From contig CAJJWN010000040.1 in assembly GCA_905196835.1 (NCBI GenBank), positions 1 to 27,870 on the forward strand: a stretch of DNA of 27,870 bases. Reading direction: 5' to 3'. Origin of the DNA: an uncultured Prevotella sp. Lineage in GTDB: Bacteria; Bacteroidota; Bacteroidia; Bacteroidales; Bacteroidaceae. The notes below the pieces were generated by a model. It was not told where the DNA came from and made no database searches. It was given only the letters and a program-made list of their open reading frames with translations. The translations under genes were made by a program, and so were the position numbers. This document shows, in pieces, positions 1 through 7,816 of this stretch. The stretch's first letter is position 1, and the number at the start of each line of letters is the position of its first letter.

Positions 1-85
1 CAAAAGGCCGTGTTTTGCGTCGCGAAACACGGCCTTTTGCGTTGCCATTGACGGCCTTTTGCAAGGCTAAAGGCCGCCAATGGCA
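1..85. repeat. 85-bp double-hairpin repeat, copy 1 (AAAGGCCG family)
   Basis: Two hairpins lie side by side. The first has perfect 15-bp arms (1-15 and 25-39) around a 9-nt loop. The second has 16-bp arms (43-58 and 70-85) with one mismatch. The same 85 bp recurs at 1717-1801 with only two differences (positions 68 and 77). In copy 2 the second hairpin is perfect. Shorter relatives built from AAAGGCCG and CGGCCTTTTGC words occur near 9529 and 16024, so this is a dispersed family and not a single terminator. Confidence 0.9.
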
Positions 86-111
86 TTTTGCATGACATTT
101 TCACGGCAATA

Positions 112-143
112 TTTGCATATTGTCTTAACTTTCTTTACCTTTG
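112..143 (+). promoter_or_regulatory. Bacteroidetes-type promoter for the glycosyltransferase unit
   Basis: TTTG at 112-115, a 20-bp spacer, then TACCTTTG at 136-143. This matches the Bacteroidetes primary sigma factor consensus (TTTG at -33, TAnnTTTG at -7). Transcription should begin near 150, giving a leader of about 400 nt before the glycosyltransferase start at 545. The assignment is by motif only. Confidence 0.65.
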
Positions 144-182
144 CAATGTCACTTGTGCCGAAGCCCCGGAGGGGCGTAGGGG

Positions 183-509
183 ATGAGTGGCGGACATTTA
201 TGGATAGGCGTTTACTATGACGCTTTGTTCTTGACCATTCCGAATCTGGCAGTTCGATTTTCCGTCAAAGACAAGGCAACGGTAGATGTCCATTGTGGAT
301 ATGTATATTCATGCCACGTGAGCCGGAGGCGTTATTGTGCCCGTCGGCCTCGTGCAGGTATTCATATCGGCGTGGGCTTCGGCGTTGCTCGTTCTGACGG
401 AAAGGGCAATGCCAGAGCCTTGGAATGGTGGAACGGGCATCAGGCAAGTTCCCACGCTTTTTTCGTTTGTGCCCTTTCCTTCGATGATGATTTATTTACA
501 GCCTTATAG
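183..509 (+). CDS. doubtful small ORF or long transcribed leader
   Basis: This is an open frame of 108 codons starting about 33 nt after the predicted transcription start. I recognise no domain, signal peptide or membrane segment. The translation is rich in Arg, Cys and His and has no obvious fold, and a second overlapping frame (337-528) is also open, so the stretch may not code at all. The DNA holds small GC-rich hairpins, such as GCCCC/GGGGC near 164-176. Alternatives are a structured 5' leader or RNA, a degraded gene, or a dispersed repeat. It sits between the repeat at 1-85 and the glycosyltransferase gene. Confidence 0.25.
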   Translation: MSGGHLWIGVYYDALFLTIPNLAVRFSVKDKATVDVHCGYVYSCHVSRRRYCARRPRAGIHIGVGFGVARSDGKGNARALEWWNGHQASSHAFFVCALSFDDDLFTAL

Positions 510-544
510 GGAACGGGAGGCAAAATAGGTTTTCTTGTTTTTCA

Positions 545-1648
545 ATGGGAGATTTCTATTTCCTTGCCAATTGGGATAAGGACAGGCAGTCTACGTGGTC
601 AGGCACATGTTTCGGGCTTTTCAGTGCATTGCAGAAACGTCTGGCCGTGACCGACTGCAATATCAGTGACAACGGCTTGCCCGTATTGTTTCACAAGATA
701 TTGCGGAGATTGGGGCTTGAGGCACACGACTTCGACATGCGCCTTATGGAAAGACAGCGCCGCAAGGCGCGGTGTATGGTAGGCGACGCCCAAAGCGTAG
801 TGTTCCAGTTCGGGGAAATACTGTTTGATACGGGCAAAAGGAGAACTTTTGTGTATCAAGACATGTCCGCCGATAGCGTCAGGCATCTTTATGAAACATC
901 CCCGGAGGTGTTTTCCGTGAGCGGATTTCAGTCTCTTGAAAATGATGCGATGCAACGGCGCGCCGATTTTCAGAACAAGTATTATCAAAGCTGCTCGGGC
1001 ATATTCACTATGGGCAGGTGGTTTGCGGAAGACCTTGTAGGCCGCCTCGGCGTGCCGGAGGCAAAAGTCCACCATGTCGGCGGAGACATAAATCTGGACA
1101 AGTCTTTGATAGATTATTCGGCCAAACGCGGCAACAAGATACTGTTTGTAGGGCGCGACTTTGTGCGTAAGGGCGGCGGCATAACCTTAAAGGCATTCCA
1201 AATACTAAGGGAGCGTTGCAAGGATGTTGAATTGTATATCGCCGGTCCCTCCACTTCTCCACTGGAAAGCGGTATGGAAGGTGTGCGGTATTTCGGCGAC
1301 TGTAGCCACGAAAAGCTTGCCCGGTTGTTTAATGAATGCGACATTTTCGTCATGCCAAGTTATTTCGAGGCGTATGGCCTTGTGTTCATCGAGGCTCTGA
1401 CGTATGGCTTGCCGTGCATCGGGCGCAACGTGAATGAAATGCCTTACTTCATCGAGAACGGCGAAACCGGACTACTGCTGGGTGAAGACGATGCGGAGAG
1501 CCTTGCGCTAATGATGGAAAAACTGCTGCATGACGAGGCGATAAAGGCGAATGTCCGCGCCAAGAGAGACTGGTATGTGAATGAATATTCTTGGGACACC
1601 GTGGCAGGAAGGATAGTGGATGTCATTTACAATGGTGCTGTTTTGTAA
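545..1648 (+). CDS. glycosyltransferase family 4 (GT-B fold)
   Basis: This 367-aa protein has two Rossmann-like halves, as GT-B enzymes do. The N-terminal half opens with a NWDKDRQSTWSGT stretch typical of GT4 acceptor domains. The C-terminal half begins at ILFVGRDFVRKGG and contains SYFEAYGLVFIEALTYG, the E-x7-E type motif that contacts the nucleotide-sugar donor in GT4 retaining enzymes, followed by NGETGLLL. It should transfer a sugar from an NDP-sugar to a glycan or lipid at the cytoplasmic face of the membrane. Donor and acceptor cannot be read from the sequence. No polysaccharide genes are adjacent, so it is a single-gene unit with its own promoter, bracketed by repeats at 1-85 and 1717-1801. 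Base use looks less GC-rich than the suf genes that follow, which would fit acquisition by transfer. Confidence 0.88.
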   Translation: MGDFYFLANWDKDRQSTWSGTCFGLFSALQKRLAVTDCNISDNGLPVLFHKILRRLGLEAHDFDMRLMERQRRKARCMVGDAQSVVFQFGEILFDTGKRRTFVYQDMSADSVRHLYETSPEVFSVSGFQSLENDAMQRRADFQNKYYQSCSGIFTMGRWFAEDLVGRLGVPEAKVHHVGGDINLDKSLIDYSAKRGNKILFVGRDFVRKGGGITLKAFQILRERCKDVELYIAGPSTSPLESGMEGVRYFGDCSHEKLARLFNECDIFVMPSYFEAYGLVFIEALTYGLPCIGRNVNEMPYFIENGETGLLLGEDDAESLALMMEKLLHDEAIKANVRAKRDWYVNEYSWDTVAGRIVDVIYNGAVL

Positions 1649-1716
1649 AGTGTGTCATTATTTGTAAAAAAATTGTTTGTAAACGGCTGAACGTCAATAA
1701 GATACGGATTTGCTCC

Positions 1717-1801
1717 CAAAAGGCCGTGTTTTGCGTCGCGAAACACGGCCTTTTGCGTTGCCATTGACGGCCTTTTGCAAGGCGAAAGGCCGTCAATGGC
1801 A
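1717..1801. repeat. 85-bp double-hairpin repeat, copy 2
   Basis: Direct repeat of 1-85 with 83 of 85 positions identical. Here both hairpins have perfect stems. It lies 68 bp after the glycosyltransferase stop codon and could act as a terminator, but there is no T-tract directly after either stem. With copy 1 it brackets the gene in the same orientation. Confidence 0.9.
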
Positions 1802-1829
1802 CATCCAACTTAGAATTACCTAACATCTA

Positions 1830-2019
1830 CCCCAGCCCTCCCGAAGGGAGGGAGCTTAATTACCATTGCTTTATTGGGGCGCATAAGGCTAATCAGGCTC
1901 ATTGGGCTCATCCTGATTATAGGCCGAATAAGCCCAATGAGCCTGATTAGCCTTATGCGCCTTGCCTGAAAACCGCCCGGCAAAGCATGTCAGGCTCCTT
2001 CCATTCGGGAGGGTTGGGG
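1830..2019. repeat. nested inverted repeat between glycosyltransferase and suf operon
   Basis: Outer arms 1830-1855 and 1994-2019 match in inverted orientation at 23 of 26 positions and carry CCCTCCCGAA words. Inner arms 1878-1908 and 1931-1961 form a perfect 31-bp inverted repeat around a 22-nt loop. The inner arms are themselves made of near-repeated words (AGGCTAAT, AGGCTCAT, GGGCTCAT). Related words recur at 15785-15992. No coding frame is supported here. Confidence 0.9.
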
Positions 2020-2092
2020 TGGGTATCGGGTAAGGCTGGGGCTGGTGTCAGGTAGTGGGTTGCCGGGTGTTTTGTTTTTTTATATATAAAAT

Positions 2093-2124
2093 TTTGCTTG
2101 TGCATCCATTATTGTTTATCTTTG
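2093..2124 (+). promoter_or_regulatory. promoter of the suf operon
   Basis: TTTG at 2093-2096, a 20-bp spacer and TATCTTTG at 2117-2124, an excellent match to the Bacteroidetes consensus. Transcription would start near 2131. An in-frame ATG at 2098 therefore lies outside the message, which places the SufB start at 2179. I see no IscR- or SufR-like operator, but would not expect to recognise one in this phylum. Confidence 0.7.
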
Positions 2125-2178
2125 CAAACTTGCAAAAATGTGTCTGCTAACTACTTGCAGGCAAGTGATTTTACAGCA

Positions 2179-3639
2179 ATGGAAAGTGTGAACAACAAGC
2201 AAAACGAGTTTGTGCGCCAGGTGGCCGAGCAGAAATACGAGTTCGGTTTCACCACCGACGTGCATACGGACATAATCGACACGGGGCTCAACGAGGACGT
2301 AATCCGCCTCATCTCGGCCAAGAAGGGCGAGCCGGAGTGGATGCTCGACTTCCGCCTCAAGGCCTTCCGCTACTGGCAGACGCTGGAGCAGCCCACGTGG
2401 GGGCACGTCAACGTGCCCGACATCGACTACCAGGCAATATCCTACTACGCCGACCCCATGGCGAAAAAGAAGAACGAGGGCAAGAAGGAAATCGACCCCG
2501 AGCTGATGAAGACGTTTGACAAGCTGGGCATTCCGCTGGAGGAACGCCTGATACTTAGCGGCCAGACGGCCGTCGACGCCATAATGGACTCGGTGTCGGT
2601 GAAGACCACCTACCGCGAGAAACTGGCCGAGAAGGGCATCATATTCTGTTCCATCGGCGACGCAATCAAGGAGCATCCCGACCTCGTGCGCGAGTATCTG
2701 GGCACGGTTGTGCCTTACCGCGACAATTTCTTCGCCGCGCTTAACAGCGCCGTGTTCAGCGACGGCTCGTTCGTCTACATACCGAAAGGCGTGCGCAGCC
2801 CGATGGAGCTTAGCTCGTATTTCCGCATAAACGCGAGGAACACGGGGCAGTTCGAGCGCACGCTCATCATCGCCGAAGACGACTCTTACGTGTCTTACCT
2901 CGAAGGATGCACCGCCCCGATGCGCGACGAGAACCAGCTGCACGCCGCAATCGTGGAAATCATAGTGAAGGAAAACGCCGAGGTAAAATACTCTACGGTG
3001 CAGAACTGGTACCCCGGCGACGAGCACGGACGCGGCGGAGTGTTCAACCTCGTGACGAAGCGAGGCGACCTGCGCGGCCGCAACTCGAAGCTGTCGTGGA
3101 CGCAGGTGGAGACCGGCTCGGCAATAACTTGGAAGTATCCGTCGTGCATACTGCGCGGAGACAATTCCGTGGCGGAGTTTTACAGCGTGGCCGTAACCAA
3201 CAATTACCAGGAGGCCGACACGGGAACGAAGATGATTCACCTTGGCAAGAACACCAAGAGCACCATCATCAGCAAGGGCATCAGCGCCGGCCACAGCCAG
3301 AACTCGTACCGCGGACTGGTGCGCGTGGCCCCCGGAGCCGACGGCGCGCGCAACTATTCGTCGTGTGACTCGCTGCTGCTCGGCTCGGACTGCGGCGCGC
3401 ATACCTTCCCCTACATGGACATACACAACGACACGGCCATAGTGGAGCACGAGGCTACGACCAGCAAAATCAGCGAGGAACAGCTGTTCTACTGCAACCA
3501 GCGCGGCATACCCACGGAGCAGGCCGTCGGCCTCATAGTCAACGGCTACGCCAAGGACGTGCTCAACAAGCTGCCGATGGAGTTCGCCGTAGAGGCGCAG
3601 AAGTTGCTGTCAGTGTCGCTGGAAGGGACGGTAGGATGA
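2179..3639 (+). CDS. sufB: Fe-S cluster assembly scaffold protein SufB
   Basis: SufB is the scaffold subunit of the cytosolic SufBC2D complex, on which Fe-S clusters are built with sulfur from SufS. From ATG 2179 the protein has 486 aa, the normal family length. The open frame runs back to 2098, but the predicted transcription start (about 2131) makes that start unlikely. The C-terminal beta-helix core is intact: [17 protein letters not shown] contains Cys405, the equivalent of the cluster-scaffold Cys405 of E. coli, followed by [17 protein letters not shown]. sufC, sufD and sufS follow on the same strand. A 96-nt gap precedes sufC and holds a small palindrome. A long antisense frame opposite this gene is a GC-bias shadow. 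Confidence 0.97.
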   Translation: MESVNNKQNEFVRQVAEQKYEFGFTTDVHTDIIDTGLNEDVIRLISAKKGEPEWMLDFRLKAFRYWQTLEQPTWGHVNVPDIDYQAISYYADPMAKKKNEGKKEIDPELMKTFDKLGIPLEERLILSGQTAVDAIMDSVSVKTTYREKLAEKGIIFCSIGDAIKEHPDLVREYLGTVVPYRDNFFAALNSAVFSDGSFVYIPKGVRSPMELSSYFRINARNTGQFERTLIIAEDDSYVSYLEGCTAPMRDENQLHAAIVEIIVKENAEVKYSTVQNWYPGDEHGRGGVFNLVTKRGDLRGRNSKLSWTQVETGSAITWKYPSCILRGDNSVAEFYSVAVTNNYQEADTGTKMIHLGKNTKSTIISKGISAGHSQNSYRGLVRVAPGADGARNYSSCDSLLLGSDCGAHTFPYMDIHNDTAIVEHEATTSKISEEQLFYCNQRGIPTEQAVGLIVNGYAKDVLNKLPMEFAVEAQKLLSVSLEGTVG

Positions 3640-3672
3640 CGTAGGAAAATGTAAAAAGGCAAATAAATGGAA

Positions 3673-3687
3673 ATCACAATTTGTGAT
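3673..3687. promoter_or_regulatory. small palindrome in the sufB-sufC gap
   Basis: ATCACAA, one base, TTGTGAT: a perfect 7-bp inverted repeat in an AT-rich 96-nt gap. It could be an operator half-site pair or a weak mRNA hairpin. Nothing shows that it is used. Confidence 0.35.
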
Positions 3688-3735
3688 GTCTAATGTGATA
3701 CGATAAATAAGATTGATATAAGTCTGCGATAAATC

Positions 3736-4491
3736 ATGTTAACGATTAGAAATCTCCACGCCAAAATAGGCGACAAGGAAATATTGAAGGGCATCAACCT
3801 TACAATACGTGACGGCGAGACGCACGCCATAATGGGGCCTAACGGCTCGGGGAAGAGGACGCTTAGCGCGGTGCTTGTTGGCAATCCGCTGTATGAGGTG
3901 ACCGAGGGCGAGGTGACGTTCAACGGCAAGGATTTGCTCGCCATGAAGCCCGAGGACAGGGCGCACGAGGGGCTTTTCCTCTCGTTCCAGTACCCCGTGG
4001 AAATACCCGGGGTGTCGATGACCAACTTCATGCGCGCCGCCGTCAACGAGAAACGCAAGTATGAGGGCAAGGAACCGCTGAATGCGGCGGAGTTCCTGAA
4101 GCTGATGCGCGAGAAGAGGAAAATCGTAGAGCTTGACAGCAAGCTGTCAAACCGCTCGGTAAATGAGGGTTTTAGCGGCGGCGAGAAGAAGCGCAACGAG
4201 ATTTTCCAGATGGCTATGCTCGAACCGAAGTTGAGCATTCTCGACGAGACTGACTCAGGTCTTGACGTCGATGCGCTGCGCATCGTGGCCGAAGGCGTGA
4301 ACAAACTGCGCACGCCGGAGTCGAGTTGCATCGTCATTACGCACTACGAGCGTCTGCTCGACATAATCAAGCCCGACATAATCCACGTGCTCTACAAGGG
4401 CCGCATAGTGAAGACTGCCGGGCCGGAACTGTCGAAGGAAATAGAGAAACGCGGCTACGACTGGATAAAGGAGGAAGTGGACGGTATTTAA
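3736..4491 (+). CDS. sufC: SufC ATPase with an altered Walker A motif
   Basis: SufC is the ABC-type ATPase that binds SufB and SufD and drives the conformational change in the scaffold complex. The 251-aa length is normal. Visible motifs are Walker A GPNGSGKRT (K40), Q-loop LSFQYPVEIPGVS, signature FSGGEKKRNE, Walker B LSILDETDSGLD and switch ITHYERLL. The oddity is residue 41. After the catalytic Lys40, nearly all ABC ATPases have Ser or Thr to coordinate Mg2+; here it is Arg (codon AGG, 3856-3858). One base change from AGC would give this. The other motifs are intact, so the protein is either hypoactive or affected by a sequencing error. The gene ends where the repeat 4491-4634 begins. Confidence 0.95.
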   Translation: MLTIRNLHAKIGDKEILKGINLTIRDGETHAIMGPNGSGKRTLSAVLVGNPLYEVTEGEVTFNGKDLLAMKPEDRAHEGLFLSFQYPVEIPGVSMTNFMRAAVNEKRKYEGKEPLNAAEFLKLMREKRKIVELDSKLSNRSVNEGFSGGEKKRNEIFQMAMLEPKLSILDETDSGLDVDALRIVAEGVNKLRTPESSCIVITHYERLLDIIKPDIIHVLYKGRIVKTAGPELSKEIEKRGYDWIKEEVDGI

Positions 4492-4634
4492 GTAGTAAGG
4501 AGAGGAGGAGTAAAGGAGTAAGTAGAAATGTCTTGTTGTCAAGGTAATAGTTGGCTGGCAGTTGCCCATATTGTCTTCATAGTTGTTTTTGTCAAATCTA
4601 CTTTACTCCTTTACTCCTTACTCCTTTAACTCCT
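4491..4634. repeat. word-built inverted repeat between sufC and sufD
   Basis: The left arm (about 4491-4530) is made of AGGAG/TAAGGAG words, and the right arm (about 4594-4634) is the complement (ACTCCTTT, ACTCCTTA). The core pairs GGAGTAAAGGAGTAA with its complement with a one-base bulge; the arms are about 40 bp, imperfect, and separated by about 63 nt. The left arm starts at the last base of the sufC stop codon. It could reduce read-through into sufD or protect the sufBC message. Confidence 0.85.
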
Positions 4635-4647
4635 AAACTTAAAAAAC

Positions 4648-5994
4648 ATGCAAAGCGAAAAACAATACATCGACCTTTACGGGCAGTGCCGCGACATGCT
4701 TATGGCGCATAGTGCGGAGCCTATGAACGCCGTGCGCGACGCCGCTTTTGACGACTTCTGTCGTCTCGGCTTCCCCACGAAGAAGGTTGAAAGGTATAAA
4801 TATACGGACATTCCGGCACTGTTCGAGCCTGACTACGGGCTTAATCTCAACCGTCTTGACATCCCGGTAGACCCGTATGAGGCGTTTCGTTGCGACGTCC
4901 CAAACCTCAGTACGTCGCTGTATTTCGTGCTGAACGACGGCTTTTACGACAAGGCTCTGCCCAAGTCGCACCTCCTGCCGGAAGGAGTTGTGGTTGGGTC
5001 GTTGGCCAAATACGCCGCTGCTCACCCTGACTTCGTTGCTAAATATTATGCTAAGCTAGCCAAGACGGCCGACGACGGCATCACCGCTCTTAACACCATG
5101 CTCGCCCAGGACGGCCTTCTTATTTACGTGCCGAAGGGCGTTGTTGTGGACAGGGCGGTGCAGGTAATCAACATTCTGCGCTCCGACGTCGATTTGATGG
5201 TCAACCGCCGCGTGCTCATAGTTGTCGAGGAACGCGCTGAAATCAAGCTTCTCTTCTGCGACCATGCCGCCGACGACCGCCGTTTCCTTGCAACACAGGT
5301 AATCGAGGCATACGTAGGAGCAAATGCTTCGCTCGACCTTTACTGTCTGGAGGAGACCCATGTGAAGAACGTCCGCGTCAGCAACGTGTTCATAGAGCAG
5401 CAGGCCGACAGCCGCGTGAGCCACAACGTAATAACGCTTCACAACGGTGTGACGCGCAACCGCACCGACCTTACATTCGCAGGAGAGGGCGCCGAGTGCG
5501 ACCTTCGCGGCTGCGTGATAGCCGACAAGCACCAGCATGTTGACAACAACACGCTCATAGACCACCGCGTGCCTCGCTGTACGAGCCGCGAACTGTACAA
5601 ATACGTGCTCGACGGCAACGCCGTAGGCGCGTTCGCCGGCCGCGTATTGGTGCGCCACGGGGCGCAGAAGACGGTGTCGCAGGAAACCAACCAGAACCTC
5701 TGCGCCACCAAAGAGGCGCGCATGTACACGCAGCCCATGCTCGAAATATACGCCGACGACGTGAAGTGCGCCCACGGAAGCACCGTAGGCCAGCTCAACG
5801 ACGCGGCCCTGTTCTACATGCGTCAGCGCGGCATTCCGCTCAAGGAAGCCAAGCTTCTGCTTGAGTTTGCCTTCATAAACGAGGTAATCGACGGCATAAA
5901 GCTCGACCCTCTGCGCGACCGCTTACACTATCTTGTGGAAAAACGCTTCCGCGGCGAGCTTGCCAAATGCGAGGGTTGCAAGCTGTGCAGGTAA
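4648..5994 (+). CDS. sufD: Fe-S cluster assembly protein SufD
   Basis: SufD is the SufB paralogue that completes the SufBC2D scaffold and helps iron loading. The protein has 448 aa. The C-terminal core shows DDVKCAHGSTVGQLNDAAL, with Cys374 and His376 at the conserved Cys-x-His of the family (His360 in E. coli), followed by FYMRQRGIPLKEAK. The N-terminal helical part contains FPTKKVERYKYTD, typical of SufD. The C-terminus ends in Cys441-x2-Cys444-x2-Cys447-Arg, a compact Cys tail outside the beta-helix core that could hold metal. A 15-nt gap to sufS indicates tight co-transcription. Confidence 0.96.
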   Translation: MQSEKQYIDLYGQCRDMLMAHSAEPMNAVRDAAFDDFCRLGFPTKKVERYKYTDIPALFEPDYGLNLNRLDIPVDPYEAFRCDVPNLSTSLYFVLNDGFYDKALPKSHLLPEGVVVGSLAKYAAAHPDFVAKYYAKLAKTADDGITALNTMLAQDGLLIYVPKGVVVDRAVQVINILRSDVDLMVNRRVLIVVEERAEIKLLFCDHAADDRRFLATQVIEAYVGANASLDLYCLEETHVKNVRVSNVFIEQQADSRVSHNVITLHNGVTRNRTDLTFAGEGAECDLRGCVIADKHQHVDNNTLIDHRVPRCTSRELYKYVLDGNAVGAFAGRVLVRHGAQKTVSQETNQNLCATKEARMYTQPMLEIYADDVKCAHGSTVGQLNDAALFYMRQRGIPLKEAKLLLEFAFINEVIDGIKLDPLRDRLHYLVEKRFRGELAKCEGCKLCR

Positions 5995-6009
5995 ATAATT
6001 ACATCATAT

Positions 6010-7224
6010 ATGTTCGACATCAACCAAATACGCAACGACTTCCCGATACTCGGCCGCACGGTTTACGACCGTTCGTTGGTCTACCTCGACAACGCCGCTA
6101 CAACCCAGAAGCCGCGCTCCGTGGTAGAAGCCATCACCGAAGAGTATTACAACGTTAACGCCAACGTGCACCGTGGAGTGCATTACTTGTCGCAGCAGGC
6201 CACTGAACTGCACGAAGGAGCGCGCGAGACGGTGCGCCGTTTTATCAACGCGAGGTCAACAAGTGAAATCATATTCACACGCGGCACCACGGAGAGCCTT
6301 AACCTCGTGGCCTCCTCTTTCTGCGACGAGTTCATGCAAGCGGGCGACGAAGTAATCGTAAGCGTCATGGAGCACCACTCCAACATAGTGCCGTGGCAGC
6401 TTCAGGCGGCCAGGAAAGGCATTTCAATCCGCGTCATCCCGATGACCGACGAAGGCGAGTTGAGGCTCGACGAATACGAGCGTTTGTTTACCGACAGGAC
6501 TAAGATTGTGAGCGTGACGCACGTCAGCAACGTGCTCGGTACGGTCAATCCGGTGGACGAAATCATACGCATAGCCCATGAACACGGTGTTCCCGTGATG
6601 GTGGACGGCGCGCAGAGCACGCCCCACTTCGCCGTGGACGTGCAGGCGATGGACTGCGACTTCTTCGCCTTCAGCGGCCACAAGATGTACGGTCCGACCG
6701 GTGTAGGCGTGCTTTACGGCAAGGAAGACTGGCTCGACCGCCTGCCGCCGTACCAGGGTGGGGGAGAGATGATAGAGAGCGTAAGCTTCGAACGGACGGT
6801 ATTCGAGCATCTTCCGTTCAAGTTTGAGGCTGGAACGCCCGACTACGTAGCCACCCACGGCCTCGCAAAGGCAATAGACTATATCACGGCTCTCGGCATG
6901 GATAACATCCAGAGGCACGAACAGGAGCTGACGGAGTACGCCATGCGGCGGCTCGCCGAAGTCGAGGGAATACGCATTTTCGGCACGTCGGCGCGCAAGG
7001 ATGCCGTGGTTTCGTTCCTCGTAGGCGACATCCACCACCTCGACATGGGCACACTGCTCGACCGTCTCGGCATCGCCGTGCGCACAGGCCACCACTGCGC
7101 GCAGCCCCTGATGCTGCGCCTCGGCATACAGGGCACGGTGCGCGCCTCGTTCGCCCTTTACAACACGAAGGATGAAATCGACGCCCTTGTGGACGGGGTG
7201 AAGAGGGTAAGCAGGATGTTCTGA
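6010..7224 (+). CDS. sufS: cysteine desulfurase SufS
   Basis: This PLP-dependent group II cysteine desulfurase converts cysteine to alanine and holds the sulfur as a persulfide for SufBCD. The protein has 404 aa. Seen are the N-terminal LVYLDNAATTQKP, His122-His123 in MEHHSNIVPW, Asp199 and Gln202 in MVDGAQST (PLP contacts), Schiff-base Lys225 in SGHKMYGPTG, and the catalytic loop RTGHHCAQP with Cys363. No sufE or sufU lies in the window, so the sulfur-transfer partner must be encoded elsewhere. The gene is followed at once by a GC-rich inverted repeat (7229-7362). Confidence 0.97.
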   Translation: MFDINQIRNDFPILGRTVYDRSLVYLDNAATTQKPRSVVEAITEEYYNVNANVHRGVHYLSQQATELHEGARETVRRFINARSTSEIIFTRGTTESLNLVASSFCDEFMQAGDEVIVSVMEHHSNIVPWQLQAARKGISIRVIPMTDEGELRLDEYERLFTDRTKIVSVTHVSNVLGTVNPVDEIIRIAHEHGVPVMVDGAQSTPHFAVDVQAMDCDFFAFSGHKMYGPTGVGVLYGKEDWLDRLPPYQGGGEMIESVSFERTVFEHLPFKFEAGTPDYVATHGLAKAIDYITALGMDNIQRHEQELTEYAMRRLAEVEGIRIFGTSARKDAVVSFLVGDIHHLDMGTLLDRLGIAVRTGHHCAQPLMLRLGIQGTVRASFALYNTKDEIDALVDGVKRVSRMF

Positions 7225-7228
7225 GGCA

Positions 7229-7362
7229 GTAGCCCCCTCCCGGCCTCCCCGAGGGGAGGTGAAATCATCCCTGCCCATAGCCAAAGGAGGAAGCCGTATT
7301 ACCTGAATAGCTTTATTTCCGTCGGCATTCTCCTCCCCTCGGGGAGGCTGGGAGGGGGCTGC
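7229..7362. repeat. pair of inverted 31-bp arms after sufS
   Basis: Arms 7229-7259 and 7332-7362 are inverted copies matching at 29 of 31 positions, separated by 72 bp. Each arm contains its own hairpin (CTCCCCGAGGGGAG). A third copy of the 31-bp word stands alone at 15785-15815. The right arm is read as the last codons of the minus-strand gene at 7313-7636. It may terminate suf transcription from the left and the small gene from the right. The layout also resembles a tiny non-autonomous mobile element. Confidence 0.88.
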
Positions 7363-7636
7363 TCTTTGCTTTCCTCGCCGCCACCACGAACCACACGCAC
7401 GCCAGAACCCTTAACACCAAAGGATAATCAGCAGGCAGGGTGACGGCGAAAAACGCCAGTTGGGCTTCCGTCATGACGCGTGCGCGGGCTTCGCTCACGT
7501 CCTCGCCGAGCACGTTTGAATAGTATCTGCGCAGCATCCGTTGCGGCAGGCTGATGTAACGGCCGAGCCTTTTCACCGTTTCGGCGCACTTGTTCGCCAT
7601 GCTTTCGTTTGCGGTCAATGTCATTTGCTTTTCCAT
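7313..7636 (-). CDS. small hypothetical membrane protein
   Basis: A 107-aa protein I do not recognise. Residues 1-60 are soluble and Arg-rich. Residues about 62-90 form one hydrophobic stretch (LAFFAVTLPADYPLVLRVLA and following) that could span the inner membrane. The last residues (PLPASPRGGE) are encoded by the GC-rich repeat arm at 7332-7362, so the ancestral C-terminus was probably replaced or extended by repeat insertion. The GC-rich codon use fits a real gene. It is convergent with sufS. No consensus promoter is seen; TTATTTTG near 7669-7676 is one base off a -7 box, without a good -33. Confidence 0.55.
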   Translation of the reverse strand: MEKQMTLTANESMANKCAETVKRLGRYISLPQRMLRRYYSNVLGEDVSEARARVMTEAQLAFFAVTLPADYPLVLRVLACVWFVVAARKAKSSPLPASPRGGECRRK

Positions 7637-7737
7637 ATCGTCTTGTTTTATCGTTTCGTTTCTGGTTGCAAAATAAACATCTATTTGTGCACAATAAGTT
7701 CACTCGTGCAACGTTTTTAGTTAAAGAAAAGTAAAAT

Positions 7738-7816
7738 AGGAGTGAAGGAGTAAGGAGAGGAGTTGTAAGTAGCTTCTTTTAAGGAGTAGAGGAGTAAGGA
7801 GTGAAGTAGTAAGTAG
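7738..7816. repeat. tandem purine-rich word repeat upstream of rnhB
   Basis: Two 35-bp copies (7738-7772 and 7782-7816) match at about 30 positions and are built from AGGAGTAAGGAG and GTAAGTAG words. The same words form the sufC-sufD inverted repeat at 4491-4634. Unlike that site, no complementary arm follows. The rest of the 256-bp gap between the divergent small gene and rnhB is AT-rich with no clear promoter. Confidence 0.8.

Noticed and set aside
2098..2178. Upstream ATG for SufB at 2098
   Set aside because: It lies between the -33 and -7 boxes of the suf promoter, before the predicted transcription start, and adds 27 residues with no resemblance to SufB.
2116..3450. Open minus-strand frame of 444 codons opposite sufB
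   Set aside because: SufB is certain on the + strand. The antisense frame is a product of GC-rich third positions and has no recognisable domain.
4230..4260. SufC Walker B DETDSGLD read as abnormal because Thr replaces Pro
   Set aside because: DETDSGLD is common in SufC proteins. Only the Walker A change stands out.
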